Shown here: positions 11,756 through 21,271 of the stretch, in pieces
Numbering within the stretch: the first letter of the stretch is position 1
Layout: the number at the start of each line of letters is the position of its first letter
NCBI RefSeq assembly: GCF_006539945.1
Contig: NZ_BJNZ01000005.1
Location: 62,001 to 126,000, forward strand
Reading direction: 5' to 3'
Length of the DNA: 64,000 nt
Origin: Cellulosimicrobium cellulans
GTDB lineage: Bacteria; Actinomycetota; Actinomycetes; Actinomycetales; Cellulomonadaceae
Translations under genes and position numbers: made by a program
Notes under the pieces: model-generated
What the model was told of the DNA's origin: nothing
The model's database searches: none
Seen by the model: the letters and a program-made list of their open reading frames with translations, nothing else

Positions 11756-12661
11756 ATGCTCGGACGGAGCGAACGGGAGTCGGGCGCGCAGGCGCTGCTC
11801 GCGGCCACGGCGGCCGGCTGGGTCGAGGGCGACCCCGCCGAGGCGGACGCGCTGCTCGACCTCGGGTCGACGACCGCCACGCTGTCGACCGTCGCGAGCA
11901 TCGACGGCCTGTCGGCCGTCGTGCACCTGGGGCACCCGGCGCAGCCCTCGCACGAGCTGGAGCGGGCGCTGCTCGCCGCGCCGCCCTCGCTCGTGCTCAC
12001 GGGGGCGTCGGCCGTGCCGGCGCAGTGGGTCTGGGTCGGGCGCTCGGGCGCCGCGCGGGACCTGACGGGGCACGTCGTCGTGGACGAGGCGGGTATGCGC
12101 GACCGCCGCCACGTGCTGCGCACGATGGGCGTGAGCCCGTCCCTCGTCCCGACGCGGACGAGCCTCGAGGAGCGCATCGCGCTCGCCGGCCCCGACGGCA
12201 GCCTCGTCGTCGAGCGGTCCGTCGTCGCGGGACCGCTCGCCGCGCTCGGGTACGCCGAGCTCGCGGGGAGCGAGGTCCTCGGCGAGGGCGCGCCCGTCTG
12301 GTACGGGCTCCTGGAGAGCCGGGACGCCGTGCCGCGGGCCGAGGGCGTCGCCCAGGTCTGGCTCGCGTTCGGGCCGCGGGACGACCACCGTGGCTCGCTC
12401 CAGGAGACGCTCGCGCTCGTCGCCCAGGCAGGCATCGACCTCCAGCACCTGCGCAGCCACCGTTCCCAGGCCGGACCCCACATCTTCTTCTGCGCGTTCT
12501 CCTGCCCCGACGCGGGGACGCTCGACGGTCTCCTCGCGGGCTTCGCGGAGCGGGGCGTCGCGCACCGCCTGCTGGCCGTCCTGCCCGGGCAGGAGTTCGT
12601 GCCCGGCCCGGACGCGCTCGCGCCGCGCTGGGCGTCGGCGCCGGACACCGTGCGCGCGTGA
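11756..12661 (+). CDS. Uncharacterised ACT-domain protein of the pheA-tyrA operon
   Basis: Cytoplasmic 301-residue protein. The C-terminal part (about 208-280) has the ACT pattern of prephenate dehydratases: GSLQETLALVAQAGIDLQHL, then SHRSQAGPHIFFCAF. Residues 1-205 match nothing I can name; VVAGPLAALGYAELAGSEVL vaguely recalls the C-terminal catalytic part of prephenate dehydratase, but the TRF motif is absent, so activity is unlikely. Strong Shine-Dalgarno GGAGG four bases before ATG 11756. It overlaps pheA by four bases (GTGA), so the two are translationally coupled. A regulatory role in aromatic amino-acid synthesis is plausible; that is inference. Confidence 0.75.
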   Translation: MLGRSERESGAQALLAATAAGWVEGDPAEADALLDLGSTTATLSTVASIDGLSAVVHLGHPAQPSHELERALLAAPPSLVLTGASAVPAQWVWVGRSGAARDLTGHVVVDEAGMRDRRHVLRTMGVSPSLVPTRTSLEERIALAGPDGSLVVERSVVAGPLAALGYAELAGSEVLGEGAPVWYGLLESRDAVPRAEGVAQVWLAFGPRDDHRGSLQETLALVAQAGIDLQHLRSHRSQAGPHIFFCAFSCPDAGTLDGLLAGFAERGVAHRLLAVLPGQEFVPGPDALAPRWASAPDTVRA

Positions 12662-13620
12662 ACGTCGTCGGCTACCTCGGCCCGGAGGGGTCGTTCACGC
12701 ACCAGGCGGCGGCGGTGTGGTGCGCCGACCACGCGGACGGCCAGGCCGACCGGTCCACCCCCCTCGCCGCGCGCACGACGGTGGCGGACGTGTTCGCCGG
12801 GGTCGCCGCCGGAGAGCTCGCACGCGGGGTCGTCGCGATCGAGAACACGGTCGAGGGCTACGTGGTGCCGTCGCTCGACGCGATCGTCGGGAGCGCGGCG
12901 GTCGTCGCGGTCGACGAGGTCGTGCTCGACATCTCGTTCGACGCGTTCGTGCGGCCCGGCCACGGCGAGCTGACGGAGGTCACCGCCCACCCGCACGGCC
13001 TCGCGCAGTGCCAGGAGTTCGTCCGCCGGACGGCCCTCGCCCCGCTCGCCGCGTCGTCGAACGCGGCAGCCTGCCGGGACGCCGGTCTGCACCAGGTCGC
13101 GCTGGGGCCGACGATCTGCGGCGAGCTCTACGGCCTCGAGACGTTCGAGCGAGACGTCGAGGACTTCGCCGGCGCCCGGACCCGGTTCCTCGTCCTCGCG
13201 CCGCGGGCGGAGGCGTCCGCGGCCCTGGAGGCGGCGCGCGCTCGGGGCGACGGACCGTGGCGCACGATGCTCGCGGTGACCCCCGTCGTCACCGGGCCGG
13301 GCGTGCTCGCCCGCATCACGCGGTCCTTCGGCGAGCGCGGCGTCAACCTGTCGAGCCTCATCACGCGCCCGCTCAAGGCGGTGGCCGGCACGTACGTGTT
13401 CGTCCTGACGGTCGACGGCGCACCGTGGGACGCCCCGGTCCGCGCCGTGCTCGACGACCTCGTGCGGGCGGGCGACTCGCTCAAGACCCTCGGGGTCGTG
13501 CCCGCGCGCGGCGAGCTGGACGAGTCGGTGCACGCCGACGTGGACGTCGTGCACGTCCCGGTGGGCAGCGTCGACTCCTCGGCGGACCCGGCCGCGCTCG
13601 CGGCGGGGCTGCTGTGGTGA
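12658..13620 (+). CDS. pheA: Prephenate dehydratase
   Basis: Converts prephenate to phenylpyruvate, the committed step to phenylalanine. 320 residues, stand-alone type. Seen: GYLGPEGSFTHQAA at the N-terminus, IENTVEGYVVPSLDAI, HPHGLAQCQEF, the catalytic TRF motif in ARTRFLVLAP, then a C-terminal ACT domain (PGVLARITRSFGERGVNLSS, ITRPLKAVAGTYVFV) for feedback control by phenylalanine. GTG start overlaps the previous stop as GTGA. tyrA follows with another GTGA overlap. Confidence 0.96.
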   Translation: MNVVGYLGPEGSFTHQAAAVWCADHADGQADRSTPLAARTTVADVFAGVAAGELARGVVAIENTVEGYVVPSLDAIVGSAAVVAVDEVVLDISFDAFVRPGHGELTEVTAHPHGLAQCQEFVRRTALAPLAASSNAAACRDAGLHQVALGPTICGELYGLETFERDVEDFAGARTRFLVLAPRAEASAALEAARARGDGPWRTMLAVTPVVTGPGVLARITRSFGERGVNLSSLITRPLKAVAGTYVFVLTVDGAPWDAPVRAVLDDLVRAGDSLKTLGVVPARGELDESVHADVDVVHVPVGSVDSSADPAALAAGLLW

Positions 13621-14612
13621 CGCCCGACGCGGCGCCGGCCGCGGGGACGGCGCTGCGGGTCGGGGTCGTCGGGCTCGGGCTGGTCGGCGGCTCGGTCGCG
13701 CGGCTCCTGCACGACCAGGGCGTCGAGGTGACCGCCCATGACGCGACCGCCTCCACGCGCGCCGCCGCCCGCGCCGCGGGCCTGCGGGTCGTCGGCGACG
13801 TGGCCGACGTGTGCGCGGCGGAGCCCGACGTCCTCGTGCTCGCGGTCCCGCTGCGGGCCATGCGGGCGGTCGCGACCGAGGTCGCGCGGCACGTGCGCGG
13901 CGCGACCGTCGTCACCGACGTCGGCAGCGTGAAGGGCGCCGTGCGCGACGCCGTCCGGTCGGCGGGTCTCGACGCGCGCTACGTCGGGGCGCACCCCATG
14001 GCCGGGACAGAGCGCTCGGGTTTCGAGGCGTCCGACCCGCGGATGCTCGACGGCGCCCGGTGGGCGGTCACGGTCGACGGGACGACGCGCCGCGAGGCGT
14101 TCGTCACGGTGCTGCGGCTCGTGACCGGACCGCTCGGCGGGACGGTGCACGTCCTCACCGACGACGTCCACGACGAGTCGACGGCGCTCGTCAGCCACGT
14201 CCCGCACGTGCTCGCCACCGAGCTCCTCGGCGTCGTCGCGGACGCGCCGGTGCGCGACGTCGCGCGCGGGCTGGCGGCGGGCAGCTTCCGGGACGCGACG
14301 CGGGTGGGGCGCACGGACCCCCGGCGCACCGAGGCGATGGTCACCGACAACGCGGCCTGGGTCGCGTCGGCCCTGCGCGTCGTGGTGCGCGACCTCGAGC
14401 AGCTACTCACGGCGCTCGAGTCGAACGCGCCCGTGGGAGAGTTCTTCGACCGGCCCGACCCGGTGCGCGGCCCGGCCGACGCGCCGGGGACCGGGGAGCT
14501 GCTGCGCGTGGTCCTCGACGACGCGGGGGCCTGGCGCGCGGAGGTCACCGCGGCGGGTGCCCGTGGGGCCGTCGTCGTGGCCGTCGAGGACGACGCGGTC
14601 GTCGTCGCCTGA
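13617..14612 (+). CDS. tyrA: Prephenate dehydrogenase
   Basis: NAD(P)-dependent oxidative decarboxylation of prephenate to 4-hydroxyphenylpyruvate for tyrosine. Seen: Rossmann motif GVVGLGLVGGSVA, TDVGSVKGAV, the substrate-site HPMAGTERSGFEASDP, and the alpha-helical C-terminal dimer domain. 331 residues. Start is GTG 13617 in a GTGA overlap; GTG 13614 would add one residue. No ACT domain of its own, unlike some TyrA proteins; the ACT domains of this operon are in the two upstream proteins. Confidence 0.95.
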   Translation: MTPDAAPAAGTALRVGVVGLGLVGGSVARLLHDQGVEVTAHDATASTRAAARAAGLRVVGDVADVCAAEPDVLVLAVPLRAMRAVATEVARHVRGATVVTDVGSVKGAVRDAVRSAGLDARYVGAHPMAGTERSGFEASDPRMLDGARWAVTVDGTTRREAFVTVLRLVTGPLGGTVHVLTDDVHDESTALVSHVPHVLATELLGVVADAPVRDVARGLAAGSFRDATRVGRTDPRRTEAMVTDNAAWVASALRVVVRDLEQLLTALESNAPVGEFFDRPDPVRGPADAPGTGELLRVVLDDAGAWRAEVTAAGARGAVVVAVEDDAVVVA

Positions 14613-14633
14613 GCTCGGCCCGGGGCCGCCGGG

Positions 14634-14927
14634 TCAGGCCGGTCGTCGTGGTGGGCGCGGCGGGACGGGCTTGCCGGCCACGATCGCGTCGAGCGGGACG
14701 ACGACGAGGGGCGGGCCGTCGTCGTGCACGCCGTGACCGCGGTGCGGCGGGGCGGCGCCCCCGCCCGCGTCCTCGCGCAGCACGAGCTCGGCCGCGGTGG
14801 TCCGCACGACGACGCCGATGACGTCCGTGAGGGGCTTGCCCGCGGCGGCTGCCTCGTCGGCGGTGAGGCGACGACGGACGACCACCCGGGTGCCCGGGGC
14901 CCACGCGGTCCAGGGCGTGTCGGGCAC
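14634..14927 (-). CDS. Stand-alone SH3-like small protein
   Basis: 97 residues. The pattern [49 protein letters not shown] is the small beta-barrel found at the N-terminus of some actinobacterial GNAT acetyltransferases (Rv0428c-like), where it precedes the acetyltransferase domain. Here there is no such domain: the frame closes right after [15 protein letters not shown] start with GAGGAG eight bases upstream. Convergent with tyrA (21-base gap), divergent from the ferredoxin gene. Function unknown; the family link is by pattern memory. Confidence 0.65.
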   Translation of the reverse strand: MPDTPWTAWAPGTRVVVRRRLTADEAAAAGKPLTDVIGVVVRTTAAELVLREDAGGGAAPPHRGHGVHDDGPPLVVVPLDAIVAGKPVPPRPPRRPA

Positions 14928-14976
14928 GGCAGGCGCTCCTCGGTCTGTGACGTTCGTCCACGGGCTGGTCAGGGAG

Positions 14977-14995
14977 GGTCGGGCACCGCCCGACC
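14977..14995. promoter_or_regulatory. Inverted repeat in the divergent region before the ferredoxin gene
   Basis: A perfect 8-bp inverted repeat, GGTCGGGC-ACC-GCCCGACC, just upstream of the possible -10 GATACT (15001-15006) of the ferredoxin gene. It could be an operator or a small hairpin; the region serves two divergent genes. Confidence 0.4.
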
Positions 14996-15081
14996 TGAGC
15001 GATACTAGTCCTGCGTCTCCCTGTCGTGACCTCGCCCCTCGCCGGGTCGGGGTCCGGACGAATCCAGAAAGGTACTCGGTC

Positions 15082-15399
15082 GTGACTTACGTGATCGCCC
15101 AGCCGTGCGTGGACGTCAAGGACAAGGCGTGCATCGAGGAGTGTCCTGTCGACTGCATCTACGAGGGCAAGCGGTCGCTGTACATCCACCCCGACGAGTG
15201 CGTCGACTGCGGCGCGTGCGAGCCGGTGTGCCCGGTCGAGGCCATCTACTACGAGGACGACGTCCCGACGGAGTGGAGCGACTACTACCGCGCCAACGTC
15301 GAGTTCTTCGACGACCTCGGCTCGCCCGGCGGCGCCGCGAAGATGGGTCTCATCGAGAAGGACGACCCGATGATCGCCGCCCTGCCGCCGCAGGCCTGA
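15082..15399 (+). CDS. fdxA: Ferredoxin, 7Fe type (FdxA/FdxC)
   Basis: Small electron carrier of 105 residues. Seen: a first cluster region [21 protein letters not shown] and a second [18 protein letters not shown], the arrangement of seven-iron [3Fe-4S][4Fe-4S] ferredoxins of actinobacteria. GTG start giving [20 protein letters not shown], with AAAGG about 10 bases upstream. dapC follows after 19 bases; the same fdxC-dapC pair occurs in M. tuberculosis (Rv1177-Rv1178). The electron partner is unknown. Confidence 0.95.
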   Translation: MTYVIAQPCVDVKDKACIEECPVDCIYEGKRSLYIHPDECVDCGACEPVCPVEAIYYEDDVPTEWSDYYRANVEFFDDLGSPGGAAKMGLIEKDDPMIAALPPQA

Positions 15400-15418
15400 G
15401 CACCCGGCACCGCCGCAC

Positions 15419-16549
15419 GTGGGACTCGCCGACCTCTCCGGTCTCGCCTATCCCTGGGACACCCTGACCCCGTACGCGGAGCGCGCCCGCGCGCACCCGC
15501 GCGGCGTCGTCGACCTCTCGATCGGGACTCCCGTCGACCCGACGCCGGCCGTCGTGCGCGACGCGCTCGCCGCGGCGTCCGACGCGCACGGTTACCCGAC
15601 GACGCACGGCACCCCGGCGCTGCGCGAGGCCGTCTCCGGATGGTTCGCCCGCCGGCGCGGCGTCCCGGGCCTCGCCCCCGACGCCGTCCTGCCGACCGTC
15701 GGCAGCAAGGAGCTCGTCGGGCTGCTGCCGTCGCTCCTGCGCCTCGGGCCGGGCGACGTCGTCGTGCACCCGCGCACCGCCTACCCGACGTACGACGTGG
15801 GCGCGCGACTCGCCGGCGCGACGCCGCTCGCGACCGACGACGTCGACGAGTGGGCGGGCCGGGTGGACGTGCGCCTCGTCTGGGTGAACTCCCCGAGCAA
15901 CCCGACCGGCCGGGTGCTCGACGCCGCCCACCTCGCGCGCGTCGTCGCCGCGGCGCGCGAGATCGGCGCGGTCGTGGCGAGCGACGAGTGCTACGCGGAG
16001 CTGGCGTGGGCCGAGCCCTACGCGTCGCGGGGCGTGCCGAGCCTGCTCGACCCGGTCGTCTCCGGGGGGTCGCACGACGGCCTCCTCGTCACCTACTCGC
16101 TCTCGAAGCAGTCGAGCATGGCCGGCTACCGGGCCGCGTTCGTCGCCGGCGACCCGGCTCTCGTCGCCGACCTGCTCGCGACGCGCAAGCACCTCGGCAT
16201 GATCGTGCCCGCGCCCGTGCAGGCGGCGATGGTCGCGGCGCTGTCCGACGACACCCACGTCGCCGCGCAGCGCGACGTGTACGCGCGCCGGCGCGAGGTG
16301 CTCGTCGCGGCGCTCGGCGACGCCGGGCTCCAGGTCGACCACTCCGAGGCAGGCCTCTACCTGTGGTCACGACCGGCGGGGGACCACGGCGGCGACTGCT
16401 GGCGGACCGTGTCCGACCTCGCCGACCTCGGCATACTGGTAGGGCCCGGCGCGTTCTACGGACCGGAGGGCGCGGGGCACGTGCGGGTCGCGCTCACAGC
16501 GACCGACGAGCGCGTCCACGAGGCCGCGGCTCGACTCTCCGGAGCCTGA
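15419..16549 (+). CDS. dapC: Succinyldiaminopimelate transaminase
   Basis: PLP aminotransferase (fold type I) that transaminates N-succinyl-L-2-amino-6-oxopimelate in lysine/meso-DAP synthesis. Seen: the N-terminal LAYPWDTLTPYAERARAHPRG, typical of actinobacterial DapC, VNSPSNPTGRVL, SDECYAELAW, and the PLP-lysine in YSLSKQSSMAGYRAAF. 376 residues. GTG start. The substrate assignment rests on family and on dapD/dapE a few kilobases away. Confidence 0.9.
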   Translation: MGLADLSGLAYPWDTLTPYAERARAHPRGVVDLSIGTPVDPTPAVVRDALAAASDAHGYPTTHGTPALREAVSGWFARRRGVPGLAPDAVLPTVGSKELVGLLPSLLRLGPGDVVVHPRTAYPTYDVGARLAGATPLATDDVDEWAGRVDVRLVWVNSPSNPTGRVLDAAHLARVVAAAREIGAVVASDECYAELAWAEPYASRGVPSLLDPVVSGGSHDGLLVTYSLSKQSSMAGYRAAFVAGDPALVADLLATRKHLGMIVPAPVQAAMVAALSDDTHVAAQRDVYARRREVLVAALGDAGLQVDHSEAGLYLWSRPAGDHGGDCWRTVSDLADLGILVGPGAFYGPEGAGHVRVALTATDERVHEAAARLSGA

Positions 16550-16556
16550 TCGCTGA

Positions 16557-16572
16557 CGTGACCTGCCTCACA
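16557..16572. promoter_or_regulatory. CRP/GlxR-like operator upstream of gltA
   Basis: CGTGA-N6-TCACA, nine of ten half-site bases matching the consensus TGTGA-N6-TCACA. It lies about 55-60 bases upstream of the gltA -10 candidate. In Corynebacterium glutamicum gltA is a GlxR target, which supports the reading. Confidence 0.5.
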
Positions 16573-16587
16573 GAGGCGTGGTGTTCT

Positions 16588-16611
16588 CGTGACGGTTCAG
16601 GATTGGTCACG
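16588..16611. promoter_or_regulatory. Inverted repeat CGTGAC-N12-GTCACG in the gltA promoter
   Basis: A perfect 6-bp inverted repeat overlapping the possible -35 of gltA, a position suited to a repressor. The binding protein is unknown. Confidence 0.35.
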
Positions 16612-16633
16612 TGCGGGTGAAGCGGGGTACGGT
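16603..16633 (+). promoter_or_regulatory. Candidate gltA promoter
   Basis: TTGGTC (16603-16608) and TACGGT (16628-16633) with a 19-base spacer, followed by a leader of roughly 35 bases with a strong Shine-Dalgarno AGGAAGGG. Confidence 0.4.
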
Positions 16634-16675
16634 CGACCGCGCGGCAACGGCGCGAGCAGCAGCAGGAAGGGAACC

Positions 16676-17974
<1,299 letters not shown>

Positions 17975-17987
17975 CACCCGCTCCTCC

Positions 17988-18029
17988 GGACGCCGCGTCG
18001 CTCACCCCACGGTGAGCCGCGCGGCGTCC
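17988..18029 (+). terminator. Composite terminator hairpin after gltA
   Basis: Outer 10-bp stem (17988-17997 with 18020-18029) and inner 6-bp stem (18001-18006 with 18011-18016, loop CCAC), 13 bases after gltA. It also lies downstream of the convergent gene ending at 18096. Confidence 0.8.
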
Positions 18030-18095
18030 GTCGTCCTGGCACGCGTGCCGCGACCAGGGCCACGACGGCGGTCGAGCGGAGCGGTCCGGTCCACC

Positions 18096-19073
18096 TCAGG
18101 ACTCGTCGGGGACAGCGACGTGGACGCGGAGGAGGCCCGGGTCGAGCGGCGCGAGCTCCTCGGGGTCGAGCGGGCTCCACGTCGAGTCCTCGCGGGACCA
18201 GCGGCGGTCGCCGACCTCGACGGCGACGACGTTCGTCGCGTCCGCGGTGGCGACGGCCCACTGGGCGACGGCCCACGCGGAGCGATCGGGACCGCCGTCG
18301 TCGCCCGCGGCGGGCAGTCCCGAGGCGTCGAGCTGCACGGTGCTCCCGTCTCCGCCGTCGAGAGGGGACACCTGGGCCCCGTCGCCGAGGTCGCGGACCA
18401 GGCGGTCCCGGAACGGCTGCGCGGGATCGCCGTCGGCGGGGACCTCGGTCGCCGCGACGGGGGCGAGGTCGCACGTCAGCGAGTCGGGGGACCAACCCGT
18501 GAGCGCGGAGGCCCAGGCGCGTGACCGGGGCTCGTGCTGCGCGTACGCGTCGGGGAACGCGGAGCGCTGGACGGTCTGTGCCGCAACGGTGACCTCCATG
18601 CCCTCGTAGCCCTCGACGGTCTCGAGCACGTCGTAGAACGCGTTGGCCGAGTACACGGGGTCCATGATCTGCTCGACGCTGCCCCAGCCCTGGGACGGGC
18701 GCTGCTGGAACAGGCCGACGGAGTCGCGGTCGCCGTAGTCGATGTTGACGAGCCGCGACTCCTGGAGCGCGGTCGCGAGCCCGATCGTCGCGGCGCGGGC
18801 GGGCAGTCCGCGGCGCACGGCCGTGCCGGCGACGAGCGCCGCGTTGTCCGCCTGGGTGACGGACAGGTACCAGGTGCGGCCGTCGGCGGTCGCGGCGCAC
18901 CGCTCGGCGACGGGCGTCTCGTCGTCGAGCCGGTTGAGCGCGACGACGACGCCGCCCACCCCGACCGCGGCCACCGTGAGGAGGGTGACGACGGTGCGGA
19001 GCGGGCGGCGCCGGGGGCGCGCACGACCGACGTCCGGCAGGTCCCGGGGGCGGGAGGATCGGGTCGAGGTCAT
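18096..19073 (-). CDS. Membrane-anchored lysozyme/transglycosylase-like protein
   Basis: 325 residues. A basic N-terminus is followed by one helix (VVTLLTVAAVGVGGVVVALN, about 28-47) and an extracellular part. The core GLATALQESRLVNIDYGDRD, then SVGLFQQRPSQGWGSVEQIM and DPVYSANAFYDVL, is the lysozyme-like pattern of many actinobacterial secreted proteins; the Glu of LQES would be the catalytic acid. The C-terminal 130 residues are not recognised. It lies 31 bases after dapD on the same strand and is probably co-transcribed. Peptidoglycan cleavage is inferred only; databases sometimes give such proteins transporter names without support. Confidence 0.75.
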   Translation of the reverse strand: MTSTRSSRPRDLPDVGRARPRRRPLRTVVTLLTVAAVGVGGVVVALNRLDDETPVAERCAATADGRTWYLSVTQADNAALVAGTAVRRGLPARAATIGLATALQESRLVNIDYGDRDSVGLFQQRPSQGWGSVEQIMDPVYSANAFYDVLETVEGYEGMEVTVAAQTVQRSAFPDAYAQHEPRSRAWASALTGWSPDSLTCDLAPVAATEVPADGDPAQPFRDRLVRDLGDGAQVSPLDGGDGSTVQLDASGLPAAGDDGGPDRSAWAVAQWAVATADATNVVAVEVGDRRWSREDSTWSPLDPEELAPLDPGLLRVHVAVPDES

Positions 19074-19104
19074 GCGGGACGCCGTCGTGCTCGTCGGTGG
19101 TGGG

Positions 19105-20097
19105 TCAGTTCGCGTGCAGCGCGGCGTTGAGCTCGACGCCGGCGCCGGTGCGGGACACGGCCTCCACGCCGCCGGTGAGCGAGTTGCGCCGGAACAGGAT
19201 GCCGGAGCGGCCGGAGAGCTCGCGCGCCTTGACGACGAGCGGCTCTCCCGCGGCGTCGGTCTGCCCGACGACGGTCACCTTGGTCCCCGCGGTGACGTAC
19301 AGGCCGGACTCGACGACGCAGTCGTCGCCCAGGGGGATGCCGAGGCCCGCGTTGGCGCCGAGGAGTGAGCGCTGCCCGACGGAGATGACCTCGCGGCCGC
19401 CCCCGGAGAGGGTTCCCATGATCGACGCGCCGCCCCCGACGTCGGAGCCGTCGCCGACGACGACACCTGCGGAGATGCGGCCCTCGACCATCGACGTGCC
19501 GAGCGTGCCGGCGTTGAAGTTGACGAAACCCTCGTGCATGACGGTCGTGCCGGGAGCGAGGTGGGCCCCGAGCCGGACCCGGTCGGCGTCGGCGACGCGG
19601 ACGCCCGAGGGGACGACGTAGTCGACCATGCGCGGGAACTTGTCCACGCCGTACACGGTCACGGTCTGCCCGGTCGCGCGCAGGCGCAGGCGCGTCTCCT
19701 CGAAGCCGTCGACCGCGCACGCGCCGTGGTTGGTCCAGACGACGTTCGTCAGCACGCCGAAGAGCCCGTCGAGGTTCTGCCCGTGCGGAGCGACGAGACG
19801 GTGGGAGAGCAGGTGGAGGCGCAGGTACGCGTCGGCGGTGTCGGCAGGGGCGGCGTCGAGGTCGATCTCGGTCCGGACCACGACGACGTCCACGCCGCGC
19901 AGCTCGTCGCGCTCGGCGAGCGCGTCGAGCGAGGCGGGGGCGGTCGTGTCCGCCGGGGCGGCGCCGAGCGCCGGGGCCGGGTACCAGACGTCGAGTGTCG
20001 TGCCGTCGTCGGTGACGGTCGCCAGGCCGTAGCCCCACGCCGTACGCGGCTCGGACGCGGCCACCGAGGGGGCGGTCGCGGGGGTCGCAGAAGTCAT
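19105..20097 (-). CDS. dapD: Tetrahydrodipicolinate N-succinyltransferase
   Basis: Transfers succinyl from succinyl-CoA to tetrahydrodipicolinate, the first step of the succinylase DAP branch. 330 residues, actinobacterial (group 2) DapD. Seen: the N-terminal [58 protein letters not shown] and a left-handed beta-helix of hexapeptide repeats ([38 protein letters not shown]). ATG 20097 is set by the family N-terminus and by a -10 hexamer seven bases before it. Divergent from dapE. Confidence 0.95.
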   Translation of the reverse strand: MTSATPATAPSVAASEPRTAWGYGLATVTDDGTTLDVWYPAPALGAAPADTTAPASLDALAERDELRGVDVVVVRTEIDLDAAPADTADAYLRLHLLSHRLVAPHGQNLDGLFGVLTNVVWTNHGACAVDGFEETRLRLRATGQTVTVYGVDKFPRMVDYVVPSGVRVADADRVRLGAHLAPGTTVMHEGFVNFNAGTLGTSMVEGRISAGVVVGDGSDVGGGASIMGTLSGGGREVISVGQRSLLGANAGLGIPLGDDCVVESGLYVTAGTKVTVVGQTDAAGEPLVVKARELSGRSGILFRRNSLTGGVEAVSRTGAGVELNAALHAN

Positions 20098-20104
20098 GCG
20101 CCCC

Positions 20105-20127
20105 ACCCTATCCGCCGCCGGTAGGGT
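20105..20127. promoter_or_regulatory. Symmetric divergent leaderless promoters of dapD and dapE
   Basis: Two TAGGGT hexamers face outward: 20110-20105 on the minus strand, 7 bases before dapD ATG, and 20122-20127 on the plus strand, 6 bases before dapE GTG. They form an inverted repeat, so each promoter's upstream region overlaps the other promoter. Confidence 0.6.
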
Positions 20128-20133
20128 GCTGGC

Positions 20134-21261
20134 GTGACCTCTCCCACCGCTGCCGCCCCGCCCGTGCTCGACCTCCGCGGCGATCTCGTCGCCCTCTTCC
20201 GCGCGGTGTGCGACACGCCGTCGGTGAGCGGCGACGAGCGGGCGCTGGCGGACGCGGTCGAGACGGCGCTGCGGGCGTACCGGCACCTGGAGGTCGTGCG
20301 CGACGGCGACACGGTCGTCGCGCGCACGTCGCTCGGCCGGGAGCGGCGCGTCGTGGTCGCGGGCCACCTGGACACGGTGCCCCTCACGGACCCGCCGAAC
20401 CTGCCCACGCGCGTCGTGGGGGAGGGGGCGCACGCCGAGGTCTGGGGCCGTGGGACGGTCGACATGAAGGGCGGGGTCGCGGTCGCGCTCGCGCTCGCGG
20501 CCGAGCTCGACGCCCCGGCGCAGGACGTGACGTGGGTGTTCTACGACCACGAGGAGGTCGCGTCCGACCTCAACGGGCTCGGGCGCCTCGCGCGCAACCG
20601 TCCCGACCTGCTCGCGGCCGACTTCGCGGTCCTCGGCGAGCCGACGTCCGCCGGTCTCGAGGGCGGGTGCAACGGCACGCTGCGGGTCGACGTGCGCGTC
20701 CCCGGGGTCGCGGCCCACTCCGCGCGCTCCTGGACGGGCGCCAACGCGATCCATGCGGCGCACGAGGTCCTCGACCGCCTGGCGGCGTACGTCCCGCAGC
20801 AGATCGAGGTCGACGGTCTGGTCTACCGCGAGGGCATGAACGCGGTCGGCATCGCCGGTGGGATCGCGGGCAACGTCGTGCCGGACGAGTGCGTCGTCAC
20901 GGTGAACTTCCGGTTCGCGCCGTCGCGCACGGTGGCCGAGGCCGAGCAGCACGTGCGCGAGTTGTTCGCGGGCTTCGAGGTGGTCCTCACCGACGTCGCG
21001 CCGGGCGCGCGTCCCGGGCTCGACGACCCGCTCGCGGCGGACTTCGCGGCCGCGGTGCTGGGCGTGACGGGCGGTGAGCCGGCGCCGAAGTACGGCTGGA
21101 CCGACGTCGCGCGCTTCGCCGAGCTGGGCGTCCCGGCGGTGAACTTCGGACCGGGCGACCCGCTGCTCGCGCACAAGGACGACGAGCGCTGCGCGGTCGG
21201 CGAGCTCGCGCTGTGCCGCGACGCGCTCCGTGCGTGGCTGACGGCCGCCCCTGCGGCATAG
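20134..21261 (+). CDS. dapE: Succinyl-diaminopimelate desuccinylase
   Basis: Zinc M20 amidohydrolase releasing succinate from N-succinyl-LL-DAP. 375 residues. Seen: [11 protein letters not shown] (metal His/Asp), [11 protein letters not shown] (bridging Asp), [14 protein letters not shown] (catalytic Glu), GEPT, and the dimerisation lid domain. The actinobacterial DapE form is the best fit given divergent dapD. GTG start 6 bases after TAGGGT implies a leaderless mRNA. Its TAG stop begins the -10 hexamer of the next gene. Confidence 0.94.
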   Translation: MTSPTAAAPPVLDLRGDLVALFRAVCDTPSVSGDERALADAVETALRAYRHLEVVRDGDTVVARTSLGRERRVVVAGHLDTVPLTDPPNLPTRVVGEGAHAEVWGRGTVDMKGGVAVALALAAELDAPAQDVTWVFYDHEEVASDLNGLGRLARNRPDLLAADFAVLGEPTSAGLEGGCNGTLRVDVRVPGVAAHSARSWTGANAIHAAHEVLDRLAAYVPQQIEVDGLVYREGMNAVGIAGGIAGNVVPDECVVTVNFRFAPSRTVAEAEQHVRELFAGFEVVLTDVAPGARPGLDDPLAADFAAAVLGVTGGEPAPKYGWTDVARFAELGVPAVNFGPGDPLLAHKDDERCAVGELALCRDALRAWLTAAPAA

Positions 21262-21264
21262 GCT
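21259..21264 (+). promoter_or_regulatory. -10 box TAGGCT overlapping the dapE stop
   Basis: TAGGCT contains the dapE TAG stop and lies 7 bases before ATG 21272: a leaderless promoter layout. Confidence 0.55.
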
Positions 21265-21271
21265 CGTGACC

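Noticed and set aside
17975-18095. Possible small RNA gene after gltA
   Set aside because: The fold is explained by a composite terminator hairpin, and no promoter is visible.
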